Source: Propionibacteriaceae bacterium (lineage in GTDB: Bacteria; Actinomycetota; Actinomycetes; Propionibacteriales; Propionibacteriaceae). From it: 9,550 nucleotides of DNA. This document shows, one piece after another, positions 1-5,729 of the stretch; the first letter of the stretch is position 1; the number at the start of each line of letters is the position of its first letter. The notes beneath the pieces are model-generated. The model saw nothing but the letters and a program-made list of their open reading frames with translations. It did not search any database and was not told the origin of the DNA. The stretch covers positions 1 through 9,550 of the forward strand of contig JAKDIK010000078.1 of the NCBI GenBank assembly GCA_030450535.1. Direction: 5' to 3'. The position numbers and the translations under genes were made by a program.

Positions 1-11
1 TGGTGCTCTGA

Positions 12-25
12 GGCTCAGCCGAGCC
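12..25 (-). terminator. Weak hairpin downstream of pfp
   Basis: GGCTC (12-16) and GAGCC (21-25) form a 5-bp stem around a 4-nt loop, about 37 nt after the pfp stop in the direction of pfp transcription. No T-run follows it, so it is at best a weak terminator of the U-less kind proposed for high-GC actinomycetes. The rest of 1-61 shows no recognisable gene end or motif. Confidence 0.2.
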
Positions 26-61
26 ACAGACCCAGCGCCGCCGCGGCGACGCTGGCGGCGC

Positions 62-1288
62 TCAGTGCTCGGCGGGCGGGGCGGCCACCGGGGCGGGCTG
101 GCCGATCGAGGTGAGCAGTTCGACGAACCACTCCTCGGTGATGTCGAACGGCTTGCCGCCCTTGATGCGGTCGAACGCGATGACCGAGAGCGCGTCGCCG
201 TTCTCCTCGTCGTGGCCGATGACGCCCGGCTCCTCGCGCAGGGCGGCGTCCACGGCCAGCTCGACCATCTGATCGATGAGGTCGAGGTCGAAGTCGTTCG
301 ACGCGGCCGAGCGGCTGTAGTAGCCCGACTTCTGCACGAGCACCTTCTCGGCGTTGAGCTTCGCCGCGAACTGGTCGGCGAACCAGGCGCCGGGGTTGAT
401 CTCGTCGAGGCGGACGTGGCCGAACGCGTCGCGCGGCACCTCCTCGCCCGCAGCCTCCATCTCGGCGATGATGGATTCGACGCCGGCGCCCTCGGACAGG
501 AAGATGTTGACGTTGCCGACCTCGTCCATGACCTTGTTGAGCAGCTCGGCCTCCTCGGCGATGTCGATGACGGCCTCGGGGACGAACACCGCGTGGACGT
601 CCCACGCCTTGGAGTCCAGACCGATCTCGGGCAGCCACTGCTGCTCGGTGATCCAGGCGTGGTACTTGCGGGCGGTGGCAGCGGTGAGCCACCCGCAGTT
701 GCGGCCCATGACCTCGTGAACGATCAGCGTGCGGTTGGACGCGTTGTGCTCGGCCATGACGTTCTTGGCGAACCGGGCGCCCATCTCGGCGGCGGTGTCG
801 GCGCCGAGGCTCTGGCGGATCGGGATCACGTCGTTGTCGATGGTCTTGGGCAGGCCGACGACCGTCAGCTCGTAGTCGTGCTCGTGCAGATAGGCGGCCA
901 GGTCGGCCGCCGTGGTGTTGGTGTCGTCGCCGCCGATGGTGTGCAGGATCGTGACGCCGTCCTCGATGAGGCGGTCCGCGGCGAACTTCAGGGAGTCGAC
1001 GCCTTCGGCGATCAGGCCGCGCTTGACGAGGTCCTTGGTGTTGGTGAGCTTGACGCGGCTGTTGCCGATGGGGGAGCCGCCGAAGTTGCGCAGCAGGTCG
1101 GCGTTCTGGCGCACCTCGTCGGTCACGGTGAAGTGGTCGCCGCGCAGCAGTCCCTGGTAGCCGAGCTTGTAGGCGATGATCTCGACGTCGGGGGCGAGCT
1201 CGGTGTACCGCTTGATGAGCCCGCCGACCGCGGTGGACAGGCAGGGGGCGAAGCCGCCGGCGGTGAGCAGGGCGATCTTCTTCGTCAT
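62..1288 (-). CDS. pfp: Pyrophosphate--fructose-6-phosphate 1-phosphotransferase (PPi-PFK)
   Basis: This 408-aa cytosolic enzyme reversibly phosphorylates fructose 6-phosphate to fructose 1,6-bisphosphate with PPi instead of ATP, so it can serve glycolysis and gluconeogenesis. Visible motifs are an N-terminal phosphate-binding segment LLTAGGFAPC (8-17), GGDDT (119-123), PKTIDND (147-153) and MGRNCGW (194-200). Asp at the second D of GGDD and Lys in PKTIDND are the established marks of PPi use; ATP enzymes have GGDG and PGTIDND there. Asp151 in TIDND should be the catalytic base. The length and the whole sequence resemble the roughly 400-aa Propionibacterium enzyme. The ATG at 1288 is preceded by GAGAGG about 10 nt upstream and gives the expected N-terminus. 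It is monocistronic as far as visible and diverges from the gene at 1399, with palindromes at its putative transcription start. The C-terminal tail is short and Pro/Ala-rich. Confidence 0.96.
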   Translation of the reverse strand: MTKKIALLTAGGFAPCLSTAVGGLIKRYTELAPDVEIIAYKLGYQGLLRGDHFTVTDEVRQNADLLRNFGGSPIGNSRVKLTNTKDLVKRGLIAEGVDSLKFAADRLIEDGVTILHTIGGDDTNTTAADLAAYLHEHDYELTVVGLPKTIDNDVIPIRQSLGADTAAEMGARFAKNVMAEHNASNRTLIVHEVMGRNCGWLTAATARKYHAWITEQQWLPEIGLDSKAWDVHAVFVPEAVIDIAEEAELLNKVMDEVGNVNIFLSEGAGVESIIAEMEAAGEEVPRDAFGHVRLDEINPGAWFADQFAAKLNAEKVLVQKSGYYSRSAASNDFDLDLIDQMVELAVDAALREEPGVIGHDEENGDALSVIAFDRIKGGKPFDITEEWFVELLTSIGQPAPVAAPPAEH

Positions 1289-1319
1289 GTCAGGAGTACC
1301 TCTCGTCAGACGGTGGGAT

Positions 1320-1345
1320 GTGCACGTGCACCGGTGCCCAGCCTA
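1320..1345 (-). promoter_or_regulatory. Putative pfp promoter (-10) with overlapping palindromes
   Basis: Read on the minus strand, TAGGCT (1345-1340) fits the actinobacterial -10 consensus TAnnnT; no convincing -35 was found at the right distance. Immediately downstream, where transcription would start, are two overlapping perfect palindromes: GCACCGGTGC (1328-1337) and the 12-bp GTGCACGTGCAC (1320-1331). Their place at +1 to about +15 suits a repressor operator. The regulator is unknown, and the assignment is inferred from sequence shape only. Confidence 0.4.
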
Positions 1346-1367
1346 CGCAACGGGGGCGCGGACGTGG

Positions 1368-1391
1368 CAGAATCGGCCTCGACTGGGGGGA
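1368..1391 (+). promoter_or_regulatory. Putative -10 and ribosome binding site of the TadE/TadG-like gene
   Basis: CAGAAT (1368-1373) is a plausible -10 element without a clear -35. The G-rich run GGGGGGAG (1385-1392) ends six nt before the ATG at 1399. This ribosome binding site decides the start in favour of 1399 over the upstream in-frame ATG at 1318, which has no comparable site and would add a 27-residue segment unlike the family. Confidence 0.4.
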
Positions 1392-1398
1392 GTCACGC

Positions 1399-1839
1399 AT
1401 GCACGGATTCGCGGCGAAGCGGCAGGCCCGAGCTGGCCGGCGTCGGACGGGAGCCCGCGACGAGAAGGGCCAGGCCCTGTCGAGCTTCGTGGCCGTGGTG
1501 GTGATGGCGCTGATCCTGGTGGCGGGGCTCGTGGTGGACGGCGGCGCCAAGGCCAACGCGATCCGGACGGCCGAGAGCGCTGCGGCCCAGGCGGCACGCG
1601 CCGCGATCGACACCGGCGCCACCTCGCGGGCCGGTGGCGAGGCGCTCGACGTGGGCGCGGTGCGGGGCGCGGCCCAGCGGGTTCTGGCCGACCGGGGCGT
1701 TGCCGGAACGGTGAGCATCGAGGCGGGCCGCGTCCGCGTCGAGACGCACTCGTCGGCACCCACGGTGTTCCTCAGCCTCATCGGGATCAGTTCCCTCGAG
1801 GCGTCCGGTCGGGCCGAGGCCGACCTGCGGACGCCCTAG
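1399..1839 (+). CDS. TadE/TadG-like pseudopilin-type membrane protein
   Basis: This is a small 146-aa protein. A basic N-terminus (K/R-rich, residues 8-24) precedes DEKGQALSSF and a single hydrophobic helix at about 27-47. GLVVDGGAKANAIRTAESAAAQAARAA (in two parts, 43-58 and 59-69) follows the helix. That pattern of one helix, then a G-x-x-x-D-G-G element and an Ala-rich helix, is typical of the N-terminal domain of TadE/TadG minor pseudopilins and related secreted actinobacterial proteins. The remaining 75 residues are predicted extracytoplasmic, with alternating beta-like stretches. No other Tad/Flp genes (ATPase, TadB/C, Flp pilin) lie in the window, so a pilus role is inferred from this family resemblance alone. 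It could be a stand-alone surface or anchoring protein. It converges on the aminotransferase gene at 1885. Confidence 0.75.
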   Translation: MHGFAAKRQARAGRRRTGARDEKGQALSSFVAVVVMALILVAGLVVDGGAKANAIRTAESAAAQAARAAIDTGATSRAGGEALDVGAVRGAAQRVLADRGVAGTVSIEAGRVRVETHSSAPTVFLSLIGISSLEASGRAEADLRTP

Positions 1840-1863
1840 CCGCCGGGCAGGACTCGGCGCAGC

Positions 1864-1883
1864 GGGGGCGCGGCGCATCCCCC
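1864..1883. terminator. Possible bidirectional terminator in convergent gap
   Basis: GGGGG (1864-1868) can pair with CCCCC (1879-1883) across a 10-nt loop. It sits in the 45-bp gap between two convergent genes, where a shared terminator is expected. The stem is short and has no T-run on either side, so support is mostly positional. Confidence 0.22.
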
Positions 1884-1884
1884 G

Positions 1885-3012
1885 TCAGGCCAGGCTGGCG
1901 GCCATCCGCTGGACGGCCCGCGTGATCAGCTCCGGGGACGCCGCAAGGTTCATGCGGACGAACTGGCCAAAGGCGGCGCCAAAATCCGCACCACCGTTGA
2001 GCGCCACCTTGCCGCGCGTGAGGAAGTGGTTGCGCGGGTGGGCCAGACCCAGGGCGCTGCAATCCAGCCACGCCAGATAGGTGGCCGGCCCGGGCCGGTA
2101 GGTCACGCCGGGAAGGTCCGCGGCGAGCAGGTCGACGAGCAGTTGTTTGTTGGCGGCGACCTCGGTCATCAGTTGGTCCACCCAGTCCTGGGCGTGGGTG
2201 AGGGCTGCGGTGTGCGCGATCGTGGCCAGATGGCCGGTGGACTGGTTGGCCAGCGGGGGCAGCTTGTCGAAGACCCCCGCCGCCTCGGTGCCGCGGAGCA
2301 TCACCCCGCCCTTGAGCGCGGCGAGGTTCCAGCCCTTGCCCGCTGAGAAGGTCACGATGGCGCGCTGTGCCGCCGGCACCGACAGCACGGGCACGAACTC
2401 GTTCCCGGGGTCGATCAGCGGCGCGTGAATCTCGTCCACGATGAGGACGACGCCCCGCTCCGCGCACGCGGTGGCGAGGGCGCCGAGCTCATCGGCGGTG
2501 TGGATCGTGCCCGTCGGGTTGTGCGGCGAGCACAGCAGGTAGGCGCTGGGGTCGTCGGGGCCGTCGAGGGCCGCCTCGATCGCGGGCAGGTCAAGGCGTC
2601 CGGCCGGGGTCAGTGCCACCTCGGTGAGGTGGCGCCGATAGCCGGTGACGATCTGCCAGAACGGGGGGTAGACGGGCGGGTTGATCACGACGTGGTCGCC
2701 CTCGGCGGTGTTGCCGACCAGCAGGGCGAGCATCGAGTTCATCACGTCGCCCGAGCGCCGGATCTGCTCGGGAGCCGGACGCCAGCCCCACCGGTGTTCG
2801 GCCATGGCCGCGTAGGCCTCGGCGTAGGCCGTCCCGTGGGGGTAGCCGGTGTCGCCGCGGCGGATGGCGTCCACGAGGGCCTCCTGCACGGCGGGATGCT
2901 GCTCGACGTCCATCTCGGCCACCCACAAGGGCAGCACGTCGGCGTCGAAGGTGCGCCACTTCAGCGAGGTGCGTTCGCGGAGCCGGGCTTCGGGGAGGTT
3001 GAGCAGCGCCAT
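1885..3012 (-). CDS. MalY/PatB-type PLP-dependent aminotransferase / C-S lyase
   Basis: This 375-aa fold-type I pyridoxal-phosphate enzyme belongs to the MalY/PatB branch, whose characterised members cleave cystathionine (C-S beta-lyase) and sometimes act as aminotransferases. An early PLWVAEMDV (28-36) and GYPHG (56-60) are typical of the branch. The cofactor-binding core follows: SPHNPTGT (162-169), VDEIHAPL (192-199) and SAGKGWNL (223-230), with Lys226 the predicted Schiff-base lysine. A likely role is methionine/cysteine sulfur metabolism, but specificity cannot be read from sequence. The start is taken at 3012 because GGAAGG lies 9 nt upstream of it; an in-frame ATG at 3021 directly abuts the same site with no spacing. 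It diverges from yciO across a 66-bp gap with an unusual inverted repeat. The family usually runs to about 390 aa, so the protein looks complete. Confidence 0.9.
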   Translation of the reverse strand: MALLNLPEARLRERTSLKWRTFDADVLPLWVAEMDVEQHPAVQEALVDAIRRGDTGYPHGTAYAEAYAAMAEHRWGWRPAPEQIRRSGDVMNSMLALLVGNTAEGDHVVINPPVYPPFWQIVTGYRRHLTEVALTPAGRLDLPAIEAALDGPDDPSAYLLCSPHNPTGTIHTADELGALATACAERGVVLIVDEIHAPLIDPGNEFVPVLSVPAAQRAIVTFSAGKGWNLAALKGGVMLRGTEAAGVFDKLPPLANQSTGHLATIAHTAALTHAQDWVDQLMTEVAANKQLLVDLLAADLPGVTYRPGPATYLAWLDCSALGLAHPRNHFLTRGKVALNGGADFGAAFGQFVRMNLAASPELITRAVQRMAASLA

Positions 3013-3083
3013 GGCGTCCATCCTTCCATGGTCGCGGGTGGTGCCCGTCGCCGCTTCGCCCATGGGAGAATGAGCGCCATGGC
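3008..3083. repeat. Imperfect 24-bp inverted repeat spanning a divergent promoter and both starts
   Basis: The minus-strand sequence 3031-3008 and the plus-strand sequence 3060-3083 match at 20 of 24 positions. Both begin CCATGG and end CGCCATGGC, and the four differences are all A/G. Each arm holds, in order, CCATGG, a purine-rich ribosome binding site, an upstream ATG, six nt, and the chosen start ATG. The arms are 28 bp apart (3032-3059). The spacer has no clear -10 box, so the two promoters probably overlap the arms. Part of the match may come from shared start-site constraints. Confidence 0.6.
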
Positions 3084-3702
3084 TCGCTACTTCGACGTCC
3101 ATCCCGACAACCCGCAGCCACGGGCGCTGACCCAGGTGGTCGACATCCTGCGCGATCAGGGGCTGGTGGCCTACCCGACGGATTCGGGCTTCGCGCTCGG
3201 CTGCGTGATGGGCAACCGGGACGGTCTCGAGCGCATCCGGAGCATTCGGGATCTCGACCGGCACCACAACTTCACCCTCGTCTGCAGCGAGTTCGCGCAG
3301 CTGGGCCAGTACGTCGAGATGGGCAACGACACGTTCCGGCTGCTGCGGGCGTACACGCCGGGGCCGTACACGTTCATCCTCAAGGCGACGCGCGAGGCGC
3401 CCAAGGCGATGCTGCAGGAGAAGCGCCGCACCGTGGGCGTCCGCATTCCGCAGCACGTGACCGCGCGGGCGCTGCTGGACGCACTTGGCGAGCCGTTGAT
3501 GTCCAGCAGCCTCATCCTGCCGGGTCACGAGGACGCCAGCGTCGACGGCTGGGCCATCAACGAGGAGCTCGGCAACGCCCTGGACGCGGTGCTCGACTCC
3601 GGGGACGCCGGCCTGGGTCCGACCACGGTTGTCGACCTGACCGGTGAGCAGGTCGAGGTGCTCCGCATCGGGGCCGGCGACCCGGAGCCGTTCGAGGTGT
3701 AG
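3079..3702 (+). CDS. yciO: YciO-type member of the Sua5/YrdC/YciO family
   Basis: This 207-aa cytosolic protein is related to L-threonylcarbamoyladenylate synthase, the first enzyme of tRNA t6A37 synthesis. It closely follows E. coli YciO as remembered: FDVHPDNPQ (5-13), YPTDSGFALGC (32-42), HNFTLVC (63-69), PGPYTFILK (94-102), KRRTVGVRIP (115-124), SSSLILPG (142-149) and a late PTTVVDLT (181-188). The S-x-S-L-x-L-P-G form replaces the S-x-SAN-x-SG of true TsaC/Sua5, which marks the YciO branch, whose physiological role is less certain. The K-R-x-T-x-G-x-R-x-P nucleotide/RNA motif is intact. The start at 3079 is chosen because GGGAGA ends 9 nt upstream; the in-frame ATG at 3070 abuts it. Its stop is only 5 nt from that of convergent ppk2, so the transcripts probably overlap. 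Confidence 0.9.
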   Translation: MARYFDVHPDNPQPRALTQVVDILRDQGLVAYPTDSGFALGCVMGNRDGLERIRSIRDLDRHHNFTLVCSEFAQLGQYVEMGNDTFRLLRAYTPGPYTFILKATREAPKAMLQEKRRTVGVRIPQHVTARALLDALGEPLMSSSLILPGHEDASVDGWAINEELGNALDAVLDSGDAGLGPTTVVDLTGEQVEVLRIGAGDPEPFEV

Positions 3703-3707
3703 GTGGC

Positions 3708-4550
3708 TCAGGCGTCCTCGGGATCCTTGTACTGCTCCGGCACGTTGTCGGCCGTCAGGGTCGCGGCGAAGTCCGGCACCTCCAGCAGCAACCCCTTGTC
3801 GGTGCGCACGTAGCCCGTCGACGGCGGGCGCTTGGGCAGCTCGAGGGTGGGCCGCTCGACGTGGCTGTAGGGAATCGAGTCCAGCAGGTGGTGGATCATG
3901 TTGAGCCGGGCGCTGCGCTTGTCCTCGGCCTCGACCACGTTCCAGCGCGCCGGCTCGACGTCGGTGTGCACGAACATCTCGTCCTTGGCGCGGCTGTAGT
4001 CCTCCCAGCGCGTCAGGGACTCCACATCGGTCGGGGAGAGCTTCCAGCGGCGCATCGGGTCGGACAGCCGCGAGCTGAAGCGCTTGTGCTGTTCGGCGTC
4101 CGACACGCTGAACCAGTACTTGCGCAGCATGACGCCGTCGTCGATGAGCATGCGCTCGAAGATCGGGCATTGGCGCAGGAAGCGGATGTGCTCCGCGGCG
4201 GTGCAGTAGCCCATCACCTTCTCGACGCCGGCGCGGTTGTACCAGGAGCGGTCGAACAGCCGAATCTCACCGGCCGCCGGCAGGTGCTCGACGTAGCGCT
4301 GGAAGTACCACTGGGTGCGTTGCCGCTCGGTCGGCGCCGGCAGGGCGACGACGGATGCCACGCGCGGGTTCAGGAACTCCGTGATCCGCTTGATTGCGCC
4401 GCCCTTGCCGGCGGCGTCGCGGCCCTCGAAGATCACGACGATCCGGGCGCCGCTCTGCTTCACCCACTCCTGCATCTCGACGAGTTCGCGCTGCAGCCGT
4501 GACAGCTCGGCCTCATAGATTTTCTTGCTGAGTTTCGGGGTCTTGGCCAT
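3708..4550 (-). CDS. ppk2: Polyphosphate kinase 2 (PPK2 family)
   Basis: This 280-aa single-domain cytosolic enzyme transfers phosphate between inorganic polyphosphate and nucleotides. Single-domain PPK2 proteins of this size usually make NTP from NDP and polyphosphate, or act in reverse. The P-loop is FEGRDAAGKGG (41-51). Walker B with the family signature is IRLFDRSWYNRAG (96-108). The lid region includes FSVSDAEQHKRF (147-158) and DPMRRWKLSPTD (164-175). A helical, charged N-terminus precedes the core. The start at 4550 is supported by AGGA 7 nt upstream and gives the normal N-terminus. It is the second gene after the PAC2-family gene (67-bp gap), but a strong hairpin lies between them. 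It converges on yciO without room for a terminator. Nucleotide preference and class cannot be fixed without alignment. Confidence 0.95.
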   Translation of the reverse strand: MAKTPKLSKKIYEAELSRLQRELVEMQEWVKQSGARIVVIFEGRDAAGKGGAIKRITEFLNPRVASVVALPAPTERQRTQWYFQRYVEHLPAAGEIRLFDRSWYNRAGVEKVMGYCTAAEHIRFLRQCPIFERMLIDDGVMLRKYWFSVSDAEQHKRFSSRLSDPMRRWKLSPTDVESLTRWEDYSRAKDEMFVHTDVEPARWNVVEAEDKRSARLNMIHHLLDSIPYSHVERPTLELPKRPPSTGYVRTDKGLLLEVPDFAATLTADNVPEQYKDPEDA

Positions 4551-4566
4551 GGTTCATCCTGCCAGA

Positions 4567-4576
4567 CACCGCGGTG
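4567..4576. promoter_or_regulatory. 10-bp palindrome in the ppk2 leader
   Basis: CACCGCGGTG is a perfect palindrome between the hairpin at 4577-4604 and the ppk2 ribosome binding site. It could be half of a regulatory site or an extension of leader structure. A palindrome of this size can occur by chance in GC-rich DNA. Confidence 0.2.
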
Positions 4577-4604
4577 GCCGGGCCGGGAAAAGGCCCGACC
4601 CGGC
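4577..4604 (-). terminator. Strong GC hairpin between the PAC2 gene and ppk2
   Basis: GCCGGGCCGGG (4577-4587) pairs with CCCGACCCGGC (4594-4604), 10 of 11 positions, around a 6-nt loop that reads CCTTTT on the minus strand. It begins 13 nt after the PAC2 stop and ends 26 nt before ppk2. No T-run follows, so it would be a U-less terminator or an attenuator. Little space remains for an independent ppk2 promoter downstream of it. Confidence 0.5.
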
Positions 4605-4617
4605 GGACACGGACCGC

Positions 4618-5580
4618 TCAGCTCGGACGCGGGCCCTCGCCGTCATCGGCATCGCCGTCATCGGCATCGCCGCCTGCGGCCGGGTCGGCGTCACCGAGGT
4701 TGGCGAGGAAGTCCTCGAACTTCGCCCCGATCTCTTCGGCGCTGGGCAGCTGCTGCTCGGTGGGCGGCACGATGCGCATCTTCTCGGTGAACTCGTCGAA
4801 CTGACGCTCCATGGCCTCGACCATGGCCGTCAGCTCCTCGCTCTGACTCACCTGCGCGTCGATCTGCTGACGCACCATGGTCGACGCCAGATCGAGGCCG
4901 TCCGTGGGCAGCCGGAGCGCGGTGGCGTCCCGCAGCGCCTCGATCATCGCGGACGTCGCCGGCGGGAAGTCGTGGTCGGAGATGTAGTGCGGCACGTGGG
5001 CGAGCAGGCCCAGCACCGGGTGGCCTGCCTCGCCCATCCGCAGCGTGAGGACGCCCGGGAAGGCAGCGCTCAGCGTGAACGTGCCGAGCACCGGTTCGGT
5101 GGACACCAGCGTCGGGTCGCTCGCGTACGGCGTCACCACGACCGGACGCGTGTGCGGCGCCGGGGCGGGCATCGTCTGCACCAGCACGGTCTGCTGCACG
5201 TCGAGCTGACCGGCGAGGTGGTTCACCGCGGCGGCCATGCGCTCCCACTGCAGCGACGGCTCGGGGCCGTTCAGCAGCAGGAAGTCGCGACCGTCGGTGT
5301 CGGTCACCAGGTGCAGCGCGATGCGGTGCGGGGCGTAGTCGGTGAAGTGATTCCGGTCGAACGTGATCGTCGGCCGCCGGACGGTGTGGTCGATGAGCTG
5401 GTCGGCGTCGAAGGTGCCGAGCAGCCGGTTGGGCAGGTGCTGGAGCAGCTGCTCATCGGTCTGGCGCTGGGTGTGGCCGGCGTCGACGTAGCTGCCGAGC
5501 GTCACGATCATCGTGTCGGCGTGCACGGTGCGCTGGTCGACGTGGGGCTCCCAGCTGAACAGGGTCGTCGGGTCGAGCAT
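4618..5580 (-). CDS. PAC2-family protein
   Basis: This 320-aa soluble protein matches the actinobacterial PAC2 family, named for eukaryotic and archaeal proteasome-assembly chaperones. Supporting features are LLGTFDADQLIDHTVRRP (in the 53-70 region), the aromatic and acidic FDRNHFTDYAPHRIAL, a central FLLLNGPEPSLQWERM and HVPHYISDHDFPPAT. They are followed by a long Glu/Gln-rich helix with coiled-coil character (about 240-270) and EEIGAKFEDFLANL near the end. The last 20 or so residues are an acidic, low-complexity tail with a duplicated GDADD unit. A link to proteasome assembly is known for the eukaryotic relatives only; no proteasome or Pup gene is visible here. GGAGGA lies 8 nt before the ATG at 5580. 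It is likely co-transcribed with or attenuated before ppk2. Confidence 0.85.
   Translation of the reverse strand: MLDPTTLFSWEPHVDQRTVHADTMIVTLGSYVDAGHTQRQTDEQLLQHLPNRLLGTFDADQLIDHTVRRPTITFDRNHFTDYAPHRIALHLVTDTDGRDFLLLNGPEPSLQWERMAAAVNHLAGQLDVQQTVLVQTMPAPAPHTRPVVVTPYASDPTLVSTEPVLGTFTLSAAFPGVLTLRMGEAGHPVLGLLAHVPHYISDHDFPPATSAMIEALRDATALRLPTDGLDLASTMVRQQIDAQVSQSEELTAMVEAMERQFDEFTEKMRIVPPTEQQLPSAEEIGAKFEDFLANLGDADPAAGGDADDGDADDGEGPRPS
4638..4667. repeat. 15-nt perfect tandem duplication in the PAC2 gene
   Basis: CGCCGTCATCGGCAT occurs twice head to tail (4638-4652 and 4653-4667). It is in frame and encodes the repeated acidic GDADD units of the C-terminal tail. The unit length is a multiple of three, so slippage would change tail length without breaking the gene. 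Confidence 0.85.
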
Positions 5581-5607
5581 GTCGGGTTTCCTCCTCCCCG
5601 AGCGGCG

Positions 5608-5647
5608 TGCACGGGTCGAGTACTCAACGCCCGGACGCGGCCGTGCA
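5608..5647. promoter_or_regulatory. Nested inverted repeats upstream of the PAC2 gene
   Basis: TGCACGG (5608-5614) and CCGTGCA (5641-5647) form a 7-bp inverted repeat. Immediately inside the left arm is the imperfect palindrome GTCGAGTACTCAAC (5615-5628), with a perfect GAGTACTC core. It lies 28-67 nt upstream of the PAC2 start, within promoter distance, and could be an operator. No confident -10/-35 pair was found. Confidence 0.35.
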
Positions 5648-5662
5648 TTCCGCCCGTCGGCT

Positions 5663-5688
5663 CAGCCCGGACGACCAGCCCGGACGAC
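5663..5688. repeat. 13-nt perfect tandem repeat between the DoxX and PAC2 genes
   Basis: CAGCCCGGACGAC occurs twice without a spacer (5663-5675, 5676-5688). Decayed relatives continue to about 5727 (for example CCCGGGACGA and CCCAGGACGGACG). It lies downstream of the doxX-like stop and upstream of the PAC2 gene and is probably a simple slippage product. The 149-bp gap has no ORF of note. Confidence 0.8.
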
Positions 5689-5729
5689 CAGCACAGATGG
5701 CCCGGGACGAACGACCCAGGACGGACGCC

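Noticed and set aside
1318..1398. Longer N-terminus for the TadE/TadG-like protein
   Set aside because: The extra 27 residues are Arg/Gly-rich and unlike the family, and the good ribosome binding site precedes 1399.
65..1504. Long plus-strand open frame opposite pfp
   Set aside because: It is antisense to a clearly recognisable pfp, has low-complexity Val/Asp/Gly/Leu composition and no family resemblance. It is an effect of high GC content.
2425..3078. Upstream extension of the yciO frame
   Set aside because: It is antisense to the aminotransferase and unlike any YciO N-terminus. GGGAGA before 3079 defines the start.
3013..4170. Upstream extension of the aminotransferase frame to give 761 residues
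   Set aside because: The extension runs antisense through yciO and part of ppk2, is Arg/Ala-rich and has no ribosome binding site. The family N-terminus begins at 3012.
5663..5727. CRISPR-like repeats
   Set aside because: The units are adjacent 13-mers without unique spacers and only two are perfect.
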